Shown: positions 1 through 8,245, counted from the first letter of the stretch. The stretch is 64,000 nucleotides of DNA from JASHUC01 sp035523875 (GCA_035523875.1 DATKPY010000002.1:201909-265908), one strand, 5' to 3'. Notes: a model not told the origin generated them from the letters alone. Program-made: numbers and translations.

Positions 1-2
1 AC

Positions 3-1076
3 TCGCTCTCCATCACCAAGGGCATCGTCTCGCGCATCGAATTCGTGCCCTACAGTAGCGACACCTCGGGGCTCAGAATTCAGATCGATGCGGCGATCAA
101 CCCCGGCAACAGCGGCGGCCCCGCGATCGTCGGGGATCGGATGATCGGGCTTGCATTCAGCCGGCTCGGCGGCAGCGCGCAGAACATCGGCTACATCATT
201 CCGAACGAGGAGATCGAGCTTTTCCTGAGCGCTATCGCCGACGGCCGCTACGACGGCAAGCCCGCGATGTACGACGAGCTGCAGACGCTCGAGAACACGA
301 CGCTGCGCAGCTTTCTCAGGATCGACCGTTCGGTCACGGGCGTCGTCGTGCACCGGCCGTACCGTACGGATGCTGCCTATCCGCTCAAGGAATGGGACGT
401 GATCACGCATATCGGAACGACACCGATCGACGATGAGGGCATGATCACGCTCGGCACGGACGTGCGCCTGAGCTTCCGCTATCTCATCCAGAAGGTAGCC
501 CACGACGGACGGGTGCCCTTGACGATCGTGCGCGCCGGAAAGACTCTGGAGGTCGAGCTGCCGGTCTCCTCGTCGCGGCCGCTGCTCATTCCGGAGCTGA
601 CGGGCGACTACCCGCCTTACTTCATCTACGGTCCGCTCGTCTTCTCCCGGGTGACCTCGGCGTTCCTCGCCGGTTTCAGCCAGAATGCCGCCGTGCTGAA
701 CGCGTTCTCCGTCCTCAAGAGCCCGATCGTCACCGAGCGCGCCGATCCGCCGCGGCCCGAGCGGCAGGAGCTGGTCGTGATCTCCTCGCCATTCTTTCCC
801 AACAAGCTCGCCGAAGGCTATGGAAACCACGCCGGCTGGGTCGTCTACTCCGTGAACGGCACGCCTGTCCGCAGCCTCGCTCATCTGGTCGCGCTGCTGC
901 GTGACATGAAAGACGAGTTCGTGGTGTTCGAGCTCGACGGGCGCGGCGGCGAAGCACTCGTCTTCCCGCGCAACGAGACGCTCGCAGCCACGGACGAGAT
1001 TCTCACGGACAACGGTGTGCGGGCGCAGGGCTCGCCCGACATGATGGCGGTGTGGCAAGGAAAATCGATGCCGTAG
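3..1076 (+). CDS. Deg/HtrA-type serine protease (5' end outside window)
   Basis: C-terminal 357 codons of a trypsin-like (S1C, Deg family) serine endopeptidase; the frame is open from base 3, so the true start lies upstream of the window. The nucleophile motif GNSGGPA is visible with its Ser codon at 111-113; the His and Asp of the triad must be in the missing part. After the protease domain come two PDZ-like regions (roughly codons 90-180 and 260-340), with the spacing seen in plant/bacterial Deg proteins with two PDZ domains. Known for the family: quality-control proteolysis, often in the periplasm; cellular location cannot be judged without the N-terminus. The stop overlaps the start of the following transporter gene, so the two are probably cotranscribed. 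Confidence 0.85.
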   Translation, partial: SLSITKGIVSRIEFVPYSSDTSGLRIQIDAAINPGNSGGPAIVGDRMIGLAFSRLGGSAQNIGYIIPNEEIELFLSAIADGRYDGKPAMYDELQTLENTTLRSFLRIDRSVTGVVVHRPYRTDAAYPLKEWDVITHIGTTPIDDEGMITLGTDVRLSFRYLIQKVAHDGRVPLTIVRAGKTLEVELPVSSSRPLLIPELTGDYPPYFIYGPLVFSRVTSAFLAGFSQNAAVLNAFSVLKSPIVTERADPPRPERQELVVISSPFFPNKLAEGYGNHAGWVVYSVNGTPVRSLAHLVALLRDMKDEFVVFELDGRGGEALVFPRNETLAATDEILTDNGVRAQGSPDMMAVWQGKSMP

Positions 1077-2512
1077 CGGCGGCGGAGTCGATCGAGACCG
1101 ACGTTCCCGCGCGGCTCGATCGGCTTCCCTGGGGTCGCTTCCACGCCCTGGTCGTGGTCGCGCTCGGCATCACCTGGGTCCTCGATGGACTCGAGGTCAC
1201 CCTGGTCGGCGCGCTTGCCGGCGCGCTCGAGGCGAGTCCCGCGCTGCACCTGAGCGCGACGGAGGTGGGTGCTGCCGCGAGCGCCTATCTCGCCGGAGCC
1301 GTGCTCGGGGCCGTGATCTTCGGCTGGCTCACCGATGCGTGGGGCCGGCGGCGACTCTTCTTTGTCACGCTCGGGCTCTACGTCGCGGCGACCGCCGCGA
1401 GCGCGCTCGCTCAGAGCTTCGCGGCGTTCGCGGTCTTTCGTTTCATTACCGGTTGCGGCATCGGCGGTGAGTACGCCGCGATCAACTCGGCGATTCAGGA
1501 GCTCATTCCCGCGCGCTACCGCGGGCGTACGGACCTTGCCGTCAACGGAAGCTTCTGGGTGGGCGCGCTCGCCGGCTCGCTCGGCAGCACTCTGCTGCTC
1601 GCGCCCGGCCGGTTGCCGCCCGATGTGGGGTGGCGGTGCGCTTTCGGCATTGGCGCGGTGCTGGGACTCATCGTGCTCGGCTTGCGGCGGCTCCTTCCCG
1701 AAAGCCCGCGCTGGCTGGTTTTGCACGGGCGCGTGACGGAAGCCGAGCGGACCGTGACGGAAATCGAGGCGCGAGCACGCGTTGCGCCAGCGGACGCAGC
1801 CCAGGAGCTGCCGAAGCTCAAGCTGCGGCGGGCCGCCGCGCCCGGCGGCCCAGTCGCTCTCGCGACCACGTTGCTGCGGCTGTACCCGCGCCGTGCGCTC
1901 CTGGGGCTCGTGCTGATGGCGGCGCAGGCATTCTTCTACAACGCGATCTTCTTCACCCACGCGCTGGTACTCGGCAGCGTCTTCGGCGTGCGCCCCGATC
2001 GCGTCGGGCTCTATCTCATCCCGTTCTCGGTGAGCAATTTTCTCGGCCCTCTCGTGCTCGGTTCGCTGTTCGACGGGTGGGGGCGGAAGCCCATGATCAC
2101 GCTCACGTACGCCGCCTCCGGAGCGCTGCTGCTCGTTACCGCGGCCGCGTTCGCCCGCGGCAATTTGAGCGCATTCGGTCTCACGGCCGCCTTCACGCTC
2201 GTATTCTTCTTTGCATCGCCGGCGGCGAGCGCCGCTTATCTGACCGTGAGCGAGAGCTTTCCGCTCGAGGTGCGTGCGCTCGCGATCGCGGTCTTCTACG
2301 CCCTGGGGACGGCGCTCGGCGGTATTGCAGCGCCCTGGGTGTTCGGGCGATTGATCGGCACGGGCTCGGTGCGGATGATCGGTGGCGGATATGCCTTCGG
2401 CGCCGCTCTCATGCTCATTGCCGCGGGCGCCGAGCTATGGCTCGGAGTGCGTGCCGAGCGACGTCCGCTCGAGGAGGTTGCACGCCCCCTGTCGAGTGCG
2501 GAACCGGACTGA
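1052..2512 (+). CDS. MFS transporter, sugar/metabolite porter type
   Basis: A 486-residue major facilitator with about 12 hydrophobic segments in two halves separated by a charged loop (about residues 215-260). The loop motif GWLTDAWGRRR after TM2 is the family signature DRxGRR, and its degenerate repeat GSLFDGWGRKP opens the second half; PESPRWL follows TM6 as in the sugar-porter subfamily. Substrate cannot be told from sequence; aromatic acids, sugars and organic acids are all possible. The start is GTG at 1052, inside the last codons of the protease gene (25-nt overlap), with no clear Shine-Dalgarno sequence, so translation is probably coupled. Confidence 0.85.
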   Translation: MARKIDAVAAAESIETDVPARLDRLPWGRFHALVVVALGITWVLDGLEVTLVGALAGALEASPALHLSATEVGAAASAYLAGAVLGAVIFGWLTDAWGRRRLFFVTLGLYVAATAASALAQSFAAFAVFRFITGCGIGGEYAAINSAIQELIPARYRGRTDLAVNGSFWVGALAGSLGSTLLLAPGRLPPDVGWRCAFGIGAVLGLIVLGLRRLLPESPRWLVLHGRVTEAERTVTEIEARARVAPADAAQELPKLKLRRAAAPGGPVALATTLLRLYPRRALLGLVLMAAQAFFYNAIFFTHALVLGSVFGVRPDRVGLYLIPFSVSNFLGPLVLGSLFDGWGRKPMITLTYAASGALLLVTAAAFARGNLSAFGLTAAFTLVFFFASPAASAAYLTVSESFPLEVRALAIAVFYALGTALGGIAAPWVFGRLIGTGSVRMIGGGYAFGAALMLIAAGAELWLGVRAERRPLEEVARPLSSAEPD

Positions 2513-2586
2513 GCGCCTGCGGCCCGCAAAAGGACCGCGGTGCACTCCTGCCGAGAGGGGGTCAGCGGCAAGAGCGCACCGCGTTG

Positions 2587-2883
2587 CTAGCAAACTGTCG
2601 GACGCAGGATGAGCCCGTCGCTGCCGAGCAGCTCATCGATGCTCACGGCGGCGGCGACCCGCTGCGCGTGCACGCACCACGGCTCCCCGGAGGATCGGCT
2701 GCGTGCGTATTCGCCGCACTCGCAGCTCAAGGTCTTCCGGCCCGCCCCGTCGCGCCGTTCTTCGACACGATGCCCGTGAACGAAGTACGTCCGCTCGAGA
2801 GTGCCGTGCTTCGATGCGTTGCGGATCACGACGACTGCCTCCCGGTCCGTGTCGCCCCGCGTCCGGATGCGTAGCGGAGTCAA
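2587..2883 (-). CDS. Small SWIM-type zinc-finger protein
   Basis: A 98-residue ORF carrying a SWIM-like metal-binding signature: CEC, 13 residues, then CVH (C-x-C-x13-C-x-H), near residues 54-72. SWIM domains bind zinc and DNA or protein, and are usually found in larger proteins (SWI2/SNF2 ATPases, MuDR transposases, Sws1-type recombination mediators). Here the motif stands almost alone, with a basic N-terminal part. The longest frame starts at TTG 2883; a GTG at 2829 would give an 80-residue protein that still contains the motif. Neither has a good ribosome-binding site, so the start is uncertain. It lies convergent to the transporter gene and divergent from the sigma-54-linked TetR gene. 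Confidence 0.55.
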   Translation of the reverse strand: MTPLRIRTRGDTDREAVVVIRNASKHGTLERTYFVHGHRVEERRDGAGRKTLSCECGEYARSRSSGEPWCVHAQRVAAAVSIDELLGSDGLILRPTVC

Positions 2884-2972
2884 AGCAAATCCGATGCCAA
2901 CCGACCGCGAGCGTCACGGCGCGCGCAAGTGATTGATTGAAGACGCTGAGCTCCTGGCTCTCGCCAGCAGCA

Positions 2973-2989
2973 TGCACCGCGACGGTGCA
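2973..2989. promoter_or_regulatory. NtrC-type enhancer site
   Basis: The sequence TGCACC-GCGAC-GGTGCA is a perfect copy of the NtrC palindrome TGCACC-N5-GGTGCA; with flanking bases it is an 8-bp inverted repeat around CGA (2972-2990). It lies about 110-125 bp upstream of the start site predicted from the sigma-54 element, the usual distance for an enhancer. A second, GGTGCACC, palindrome at 3001-3008 could be a weaker site. Binding is inferred from sequence only. Confidence 0.65.
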
Positions 2990-3072
2990 TTATGGGGCGA
3001 GGTGCACCACGCAGAGTGGCTCCCGAGAGCCAACGCGGCGAAATTCCCCCGGAAAATCAAGGCGCTCCGGCC

Positions 3073-3088
3073 TGGCACGAGGGTTGCA
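3073..3088 (+). promoter_or_regulatory. Sigma-54 (RpoN) -24/-12 promoter
   Basis: TGGCACG-AGGG-TTGCA matches the sigma-54 consensus TGGCACG-N4-TTGCA at every defined position; GG (3074-3075) and GC (3086-3087) are separated by the canonical 10 bp. Transcription would begin near 3098-3100 and run toward the TetR-like gene, leaving about 100 nt of leader. With the NtrC-type site upstream it forms a complete nitrogen-regulated promoter layout. Confidence 0.75.
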
Positions 3089-3103
3089 ATCCCTCCATTA
3101 GGC

Positions 3104-3198
3104 GCGTGTCCTGGGTGGTGCTCTCTCCTCCGGTGCCCCCTCTCCAGATGAGGATCATTGCTCGGACACGCTCCACTTAATTCAGACGGGGGCCCGTC
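3104..3198 (+). promoter_or_regulatory. Structured leader RNA or small RNA downstream of the sigma-54 promoter
   Basis: Two perfect inverted repeats lie in the transcript predicted from the sigma-54 promoter: GCGTGTCC (3104-3111) pairs with GGACACGC (3164-3171), closing a 52-nt interior, and GACGGG (3185-3190) pairs with CCCGTC (3193-3198), ending 2 nt before the TetR ATG. The second hairpin would bury the only G-rich stretch that could serve as a ribosome-binding site. It could be a translational control leader or a separate regulatory RNA; there is no U-tract to mark a terminator. Confidence 0.35.
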
Positions 3199-3200
3199 AC

Positions 3201-3845
3201 ATGGACTCGATCGTCGACAGGGAATCACTCTCCGGTGCCGCAGCGGCCACGGAGCCCCGCGTCACTCGCAACGCGATGATCGATGCGATGGCGCGCGCGC
3301 TCGCCCGGGGTGGTCCCTCGGGGCTCCCGTGGTCGGCCATCGTGCGCGAAGCGGAAAGCTCGAGTCTGTGGCGCTCCGGCCCGTGGTTCGGGGACGTTCC
3401 GGCGCTGGTGGAGGAGTGCTATGCACGCACGGCGCGGGCACTCGAGCAGTGTCTGTTGCGCGCCGAGACTGCGCCCGGCACCGCGCTCGATCAGGTCGCG
3501 GCCTTCCTGGTCGCGGCCTTCGAGCTGCGGCGCGACCGCACCGCGCTCCTCGCGCTCCAGCCTCCCGAGGGCATGCCGCCGACCCAGTGCAAGCGCCTGC
3601 GCGAGTGGGACCTTGCGATCCGCATGCGCATCAAGCGGCTGCTCCTCAAGGGTCGCCGCGACGGGTCGCTCGCGCTGCGGCACGCCGATTCCGCCTGCGC
3701 GATGATCCTCGCCTGCCTGCAAGTGCCGCTCGCGCACACCAACGCCGCCGAGCAGCAGATGTGGGACGGAGAGCTGATCGAGCTCCTGCTCGCGGCGATC
3801 GCCGAGCCGCACCCCCAGGAGGGGGGCGGTCGGCGCGCCGTTTAG
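3201..3845 (+). CDS. TetR/AcrR-like transcriptional regulator
   Basis: A 214-residue protein with TetR-family architecture: residues about 20-65 resemble the N-terminal helix-turn-helix (TRNAMIDAMARALARGG ... LPWSAIVREAE), followed by an all-helical ligand/dimerisation region. The HTH is divergent (the usual tyrosine-rich recognition helix reads SLWRSGPWFGDVPALVEECY), so the family call rests on length, layout and the helical pattern. The start is ATG 3201; the only G-rich upstream stretch (3188-3192) falls inside a hairpin. It sits behind a sigma-54 promoter and an NtrC-type site, so expression probably answers to nitrogen status. It is convergent with the FKBP gene; the two stops are 7 nt apart. 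The target gene is unknown. Confidence 0.65.
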   Translation: MDSIVDRESLSGAAAATEPRVTRNAMIDAMARALARGGPSGLPWSAIVREAESSSLWRSGPWFGDVPALVEECYARTARALEQCLLRAETAPGTALDQVAAFLVAAFELRRDRTALLALQPPEGMPPTQCKRLREWDLAIRMRIKRLLLKGRRDGSLALRHADSACAMILACLQVPLAHTNAAEQQMWDGELIELLLAAIAEPHPQEGGGRRAV

Positions 3846-3852
3846 ATCGCGC

Positions 3853-4686
3853 TCATTGCCTCGGCGGTAGCGGCGAAGCGGCCCGCGGCGGCGCGGGTGC
3901 TTTCGCGCTCAACAGCTCCACTTCGAACTTGAGCAACGAGCCCGGGGGAATCGGCGGCGGGGAGTTCTCCCCGTATGCGAGCTCGGGCGGGATGTAGATG
4001 TCCCACTTGGCGCCCGGCTTCATCAGCACGAGCGCTTGCTGCCATCCTCTGATGATGCGGTTCAGCGTGAACGTCGCGGGCTGTCCCCGCTTGTACGAGC
4101 TGTCGAACTCCTTGCCGTCGATGAACGTCCCGCGATAGTTGACGGTCACCTCGTCCGTCGGCGCAGGCGAGGCGCCACTGCCCGGGCTGATGACCTTGTA
4201 CTGCAATCCGCTCGGGAGCGACTTCACGCCGGGCTCCTTGGCGTTGTGCGCCAGAAACCGCTTCGCTTCCGCCTCGTTGCGCTCGGCGAGCTGAGCGCGC
4301 GTGGCCCGGATGAGATCCTGGGCCGTCTGCTCGTCCGCGGGGCTCGCCGTCGTCTTGCCGCTCAGAGCGGCGCGTACGCCCTGCTGGAACTTGAGGAAAT
4401 CGACGTCGGTCGGGTTGAGACCGAAGTCGTGCAGCCGCTCACCCATCAGCAGCCCGAAGCTGTAGCTGCCCTTCGCCTTGAGCTCCGCGCGCTCCTTGGC
4501 GGCCCCGTCAGTCGCGCCGGCGTGGTGCGCGGTATGCTTGGCAGGCCCCTGGGAGCTCGCAGCGGTGCCGGTGTCCTGGGCGCTCGCGAGCGCGGCGGCG
4601 CCTGCGAGCGCGGCGCCGAGTGCGACGAGGAAGCCTCGATGCGTCACGTCGCGGACGGATGCATTGGAGAGAATGCGTCGAATCAC
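3853..4686 (-). CDS. FKBP-type peptidyl-prolyl cis-trans isomerase, exported
   Basis: A 277-residue two-domain immunophilin of the FkpA/Mip type. Residues 1-36 form a signal peptide ending near LASAQD; residues about 75-150 match the helical FKBP N-terminal dimerisation domain; residues about 160-265 are the FKBP fold (TVNYRGTFIDGKEFDSSY, then FTLNRIIRGWQQAL and IPPELAYGENSPP). It catalyses proline isomerisation and acts as a chaperone for secreted proteins in the periplasm. The open frame runs further upstream, but I place the start at GTG 4686 because AGGGTGAG precedes it by a few bases and the signal peptide follows. The tail is rich in Pro and Ala. It is divergent from the aminotransferase gene. 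Confidence 0.9.
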   Translation of the reverse strand: MIRRILSNASVRDVTHRGFLVALGAALAGAAALASAQDTGTAASSQGPAKHTAHHAGATDGAAKERAELKAKGSYSFGLLMGERLHDFGLNPTDVDFLKFQQGVRAALSGKTTASPADEQTAQDLIRATRAQLAERNEAEAKRFLAHNAKEPGVKSLPSGLQYKVISPGSGASPAPTDEVTVNYRGTFIDGKEFDSSYKRGQPATFTLNRIIRGWQQALVLMKPGAKWDIYIPPELAYGENSPPPIPPGSLLKFEVELLSAKAPAPPRAASPLPPRQ

Positions 4687-4818
4687 GAGCTCACCCTGAT
4701 CGGTGGAAAAAGACGGCGCGTAGTTTGGCCGTTTGTGCCGCAACCTGCTCGGGTTTCTGTGTCTGCCCGGGAAGCGTGGTTTCGGGCTAGAGTGCTGCCC
4801 CGTCCGGGAGATGACGAT

Positions 4819-6030
4819 ATGTTCGAACGGCTCGAGCGCCTGCCCGACGATCCCATTCTGGGCCTCATGGCTGCCTACCGCGCGGACCCCGACCCGCGCA
4901 AGGTCGATCTCGGAGTCGGCGTCTACCGGGACGATGACGGCGAGACCCCGGTCCTCAAGTGTGTCCGCGAGGCCGAGCGGCGGGTCCTCGAGCGGCAGCG
5001 GACGAAAACCTACGTCGGTGCCGCGGGAAACGCGAGCTTCAACCGTGCAGTGGAACAACTCGCGCTCGGCGCCGATCATTCAGCGCTCGCGGCCGGGCGC
5101 GTACGCACGATCCAGGGCGTCGGGGGCTGCGGGGCGTTGCGGCTCGGGGCCGAGCTCGTGCACGCGGCGGCACCGCGGTCGGTCGTCCACGTGAGCACGC
5201 CGACCTGGGCCAATCACGTGCCGCTGCTCACGGGTTGCGGACTCGCGCTCGAGCGCTATCCCTATTACGACCCCCGCACCGGCGCGGTCGACTTTTCCGC
5301 CATGCTCACGGCGCTCGACCGGCTGTCGCCGGGAAGCGTGGTGCTGCTGCACGCCTCCTGCCACAACCCGACCGGCGCCGATCTCGCCCCGGAGCAGTGG
5401 CGCGAGCTGCTCACGCTGATCCGCCGCCGCGGTCTGCTGCCGTTCATCGACATGGCGTACCAGGGGCTCGGTGCCGGCGTCGAGGCCGATGCGTACGCGG
5501 CGCGCCTGTACGCCGCGGAGCTTCCCCAAGTGCTGATTGCGGTGTCGTGCTCGAAGAACTTCGGGCTGTATCGCGAGCGCGCCGGAACGCTCATGGTCGT
5601 CGCCGCGACCGCCGCCATCGCGGAGGCGGCACTTTCGCAGGAGGTGCGCATCGCGCGGCGACTCTACTCGATGCCGCCGGATCACGGTGCCGCGATCGTC
5701 GCGGAAGTGCTCGGCGACGAGGCCCTCGCTGCCGAGTGGCGCGGCGAGGTGGGCGCGATGCGCGAGCGCATCGAGCGGCTGCGCGGCGAGCTCGTCCGCG
5801 CTCTGAAGGTGTCGTGTCCGCGCCGCGATTTCGGCTTCATCGCGCGGCAGCGCGGGATGTTCTCCTTCCTCGGGATCGACGTCGCGCAGGTGCAGGCGCT
5901 GCGCGAGATGCACCACGTGTACATGACCGAGGACAGCCGCATCAACATCGCGGGCTTGCGGGGCGAGAATCTCGCTTACTTCGCGCACGCGGTCGGAGAA
6001 GTCCTCGGGCGCGCGGCGACAGCGCGCTGA
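4819..6030 (+). CDS. Aromatic/aspartate aminotransferase (class I, AspC/TyrB type)
   Basis: A 403-residue PLP-dependent transaminase that exchanges amino groups between aromatic amino acids or aspartate and 2-oxoglutarate. Motifs in order: substrate-contact KVDLGVGVYRDDDG (about 28-41), TPTWANH (127-133), CHNPTG (181-186), the cofactor Asp/Tyr in FIDMAYQG (209-216) and the Schiff-base lysine K246 in SCSKNFGLYRERAG. Length matches E. coli AspC/TyrB (about 397). ATG 4819 is preceded by GGGAG at 4806-4810. It cannot be assigned to AspC or TyrB specifically from sequence. It is convergent with the YyaL-type gene. Confidence 0.9.
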   Translation: MFERLERLPDDPILGLMAAYRADPDPRKVDLGVGVYRDDDGETPVLKCVREAERRVLERQRTKTYVGAAGNASFNRAVEQLALGADHSALAAGRVRTIQGVGGCGALRLGAELVHAAAPRSVVHVSTPTWANHVPLLTGCGLALERYPYYDPRTGAVDFSAMLTALDRLSPGSVVLLHASCHNPTGADLAPEQWRELLTLIRRRGLLPFIDMAYQGLGAGVEADAYAARLYAAELPQVLIAVSCSKNFGLYRERAGTLMVVAATAAIAEAALSQEVRIARRLYSMPPDHGAAIVAEVLGDEALAAEWRGEVGAMRERIERLRGELVRALKVSCPRRDFGFIARQRGMFSFLGIDVAQVQALREMHHVYMTEDSRINIAGLRGENLAYFAHAVGEVLGRAATAR

Positions 6031-6045
6031 AGTGCGCAGGTCGCA

Positions 6046-8145
6046 TCAGCGGCGCTCGAGCTCCGCGTAGAGCGCCGCGAGGGATTCGAGCGGCGCCGAG
6101 CACACGCTTCCGCGGCAGAGGTAGGCGACCGGCGCTGCGCCTCGCGGCGTCTTCTCCGCGAGCGCCGCCGGCAGCTCCTCCGCATCCGCGGGAATTGCGA
6201 GCACCATGCGTCGCGGCGCGTAGAGCCGCGCGAGCTCGCGCCGCCAGGACTCGAGGCTTGCCCCCGCGCCGCGCACGATCACGATCTCGGGAGGATGCAA
6301 CGACTCATCGAGCGCGAGGAGCAGCGCGATGTGCGCCGCCGGGTGGCGTTGCAAGGCCGGCCACGCAGAGCGCAGCAGGGCGGCTGCGGCGTCGAGCAGC
6401 GCCGGTTCCCCGAGGAGAAACCCGAGCCGCTGCAACGCAAAGGCCGCGATGCCGTTTCCGGAGGGCGTCGCATCGTCGGCGAGCACCGTCGAGCGGTGGA
6501 TCAGCGGCTCATGCTCATTGGAGGTGAAGTAGAGCAGGCCGGAGGCGGGGTCACGGAATTGAGCGAGCACCACGCCGACCAGCTCGCGCGCGAAGGCGAG
6601 CTCCGCCCCCACGAAGCGGACCTGCTCGAGCTCGAGGATCGCATCCGCCAGAAACGCGTAATCGTCGAGATAGGCGTCGAGGTGGGCGCGGCCGTCCTTG
6701 CTCGTGGCGAGGAGCCGCCCGCCGCGCCAGTGGGTGCGCCTGAGGTAATCGAGGGCGCGCGCGGCTGAGGCGGCAAAATCCTCGCGGCCGAGCGCGCGCG
6801 CCGCTTGCGCCATGCCACGGATCATGAGCGCATTCCATCCGGTGAGAATCTTCTCGTCGCGCGCGGGCGGCACACGGCGCCCGCGGATCGCGAGCAGCTT
6901 CCCGCGCGCGGCGTCGATGCGCGTGGCAACTTCGTCCACCGCAAGATTGAGGCGCAGGGCGATCTCCTCGATCGAGGCGAAGGTGTGCAGGTGCCACAGG
7001 CCCTCGAAGTTCGGCGGGCGGTCGAGCCCGAACCGCGGGGCGAAGGCCGCGAGCTCCGCGGGGGTCAACGCCGCCTCGATCTCCGCACGGTCCCAGACGT
7101 AGTACTTGCCTTCGTGACCCTCGGAGTCCGCATCGAAGCTCGAGTAGTACCCGCCATCGGGCGCTTGCATCTCGCGCATGACCCACTCAGCGGTCTCGCG
7201 CGCGATGCGCGCGGGAAACGGATCGCCCGTGGCGAGCGCCGCCTGCGCGTACACGGCGAGCAGCGCACCATTGTCGTAGAGCATCTTCTCGAAGTGGGGG
7301 ATCATCCAGTACGGGTCCACCGAGTAGCGCGCGAAGCCGCCGGCCAGCTGGTCGTTGATGCCACCCTCGCCCATGCGGCGCAGCGTCAGCACCGCGAGCG
7401 CGAGCGCCTGCGCATCCGGCTCGCCCGCCCGCTCGCTCGCCTGCCAGCCGCGCAGCAGCTGCTCGAGCGTCAAGGGGTGTGGGAATTTGGGCGCACCCGC
7501 GAAGCCGCCGAACTTGGGGTCGAAGGCGGCGGCGAGCGCCGCGCGCACCGCGGTGAGCGGACCCGCATCGAGCGCTCCGCGGCCGTCCGCGGGCGCGGCA
7601 TCGATCTCAGCGAAGGCCTCCATGAGCGCCGCGCTCTGCGAGCGCAGCTCCTCACGGTGTCCGCGGTAGTAGTCCGCGACGCGCGTGAGGACATCGCGGA
7701 ACGCCGGCATGCCGTAACGCGCCTCCTTCGGAAAATACGTCCCGGCAAAGAATGGGCGCTGATCCTCGGGGCTCAAGAATGCGGTGAGCGGCCAGCCTCC
7801 CGCGCGGCGCGTGATCATCTGCTGCGCGAGCTGATAGATGCGGTCCACGTCCGGACGCTCCTCGCGGTCGACCTTGATGTTGACGAAGCGCTCGTTCAGG
7901 AGACGCGCGGTCGGCTCGTCCTCAAAGCTCTCCTCCTCCAGGACCGAGCACCAGTGGCACGCCGAGTAGCCGACGCTCAAGTGAATCGGCTTCTCCTCAC
8001 TGCGCGCATGCTCGAATGCCTCGCGGCCCCAGGGATACCAGTCGACGGGATTATGAGCGTGCTTCAACAGGTACGGACTCGTCTCGCCCGCGAGCCGGTT
8101 CGTGTACTTCGGGGTGCCGTCTTCGTTGAGATGCGCGATCTTCAT
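6046..8145 (-). CDS. Thioredoxin-fold/six-hairpin protein (YyaL, DUF255 family)
   Basis: A 699-residue protein of the YyaL/SSP411 (SPATA20) family. Residues about 10-165 form a thioredoxin-like domain opening with the family signature NRLAGETSPYLLKHAHNPV and a CHWC redox-type motif in SACHWCSVLEEESFED; the remaining 530 residues are the alpha/alpha-toroid typical of six-hairpin glycosidase-like proteins. The biochemical role of this family is not established. The open frame continues upstream, but homologues begin at MKIAHLNEDG-like sequence, so I use ATG 8145, with AAGGG about 10 nt before it. No signal peptide, so probably cytoplasmic. Divergent from rlmI across a shared promoter region. 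Confidence 0.88.
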   Translation of the reverse strand: MKIAHLNEDGTPKYTNRLAGETSPYLLKHAHNPVDWYPWGREAFEHARSEEKPIHLSVGYSACHWCSVLEEESFEDEPTARLLNERFVNIKVDREERPDVDRIYQLAQQMITRRAGGWPLTAFLSPEDQRPFFAGTYFPKEARYGMPAFRDVLTRVADYYRGHREELRSQSAALMEAFAEIDAAPADGRGALDAGPLTAVRAALAAAFDPKFGGFAGAPKFPHPLTLEQLLRGWQASERAGEPDAQALALAVLTLRRMGEGGINDQLAGGFARYSVDPYWMIPHFEKMLYDNGALLAVYAQAALATGDPFPARIARETAEWVMREMQAPDGGYYSSFDADSEGHEGKYYVWDRAEIEAALTPAELAAFAPRFGLDRPPNFEGLWHLHTFASIEEIALRLNLAVDEVATRIDAARGKLLAIRGRRVPPARDEKILTGWNALMIRGMAQAARALGREDFAASAARALDYLRRTHWRGGRLLATSKDGRAHLDAYLDDYAFLADAILELEQVRFVGAELAFARELVGVVLAQFRDPASGLLYFTSNEHEPLIHRSTVLADDATPSGNGIAAFALQRLGFLLGEPALLDAAAALLRSAWPALQRHPAAHIALLLALDESLHPPEIVIVRGAGASLESWRRELARLYAPRRMVLAIPADAEELPAALAEKTPRGAAPVAYLCRGSVCSAPLESLAALYAELERR

Positions 8146-8204
8146 GCGGTATGCGCCCTTGGCGGCGCGCCTGCGGTGCTCGCGCCGCAGATCAAGCCTG
8201 CCTC

Positions 8205-8212
8205 GGTATACT
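8205..8212. promoter_or_regulatory. Divergent -10 element with GTATAC palindrome (YyaL-type gene / rlmI)
   Basis: GGTATACT contains TATACT on the + strand (8207-8212) and TATACC on the - strand (8210-8205), so one AT-rich island can serve as -10 for both divergent genes. The + start would be near 8219, ahead of rlmI; the - start near 8198 gives the YyaL-type gene a leader of about 50 nt. No good -35 is visible for either. Confidence 0.4.
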
Positions 8213-8245
8213 GTGACACTTTTCGCCCCGGTGAACGACCCGTCC

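Larger units (their letters stand above)
2884..3200. other. 317-bp intergenic regulatory region
   Basis: The longest gap in the window. It holds an NtrC-type palindrome (2973-2989), a further GGTGCACC palindrome (3001-3008), a sigma-54 promoter (3073-3088) and a predicted leader RNA with two inverted repeats (3104-3171 and 3185-3198). An AATCAA at 3055-3060 is half of an IHF-like site, but the TTR part does not match. No convincing protein-coding ORF is present. Confidence 0.6.

Noticed and set aside
3055..3067. IHF site between the NtrC-type site and the sigma-54 promoter
   Set aside because: AATCAA matches the first half of WATCAA-N4-TTR but the TTR part reads CTC, and it is very close to the -24 element.
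2933..3151. Small + strand ORF within the nitrogen-regulated intergenic region
   Set aside because: It starts upstream of the sigma-54 promoter, covers the regulatory sites, and has no recognisable domain or ribosome-binding site.
4687..5079. Upstream extension of the FKBP gene to a 408-codon frame
   Set aside because: It overlaps the divergent aminotransferase gene, and a signal peptide with a ribosome-binding site starts at 4686.
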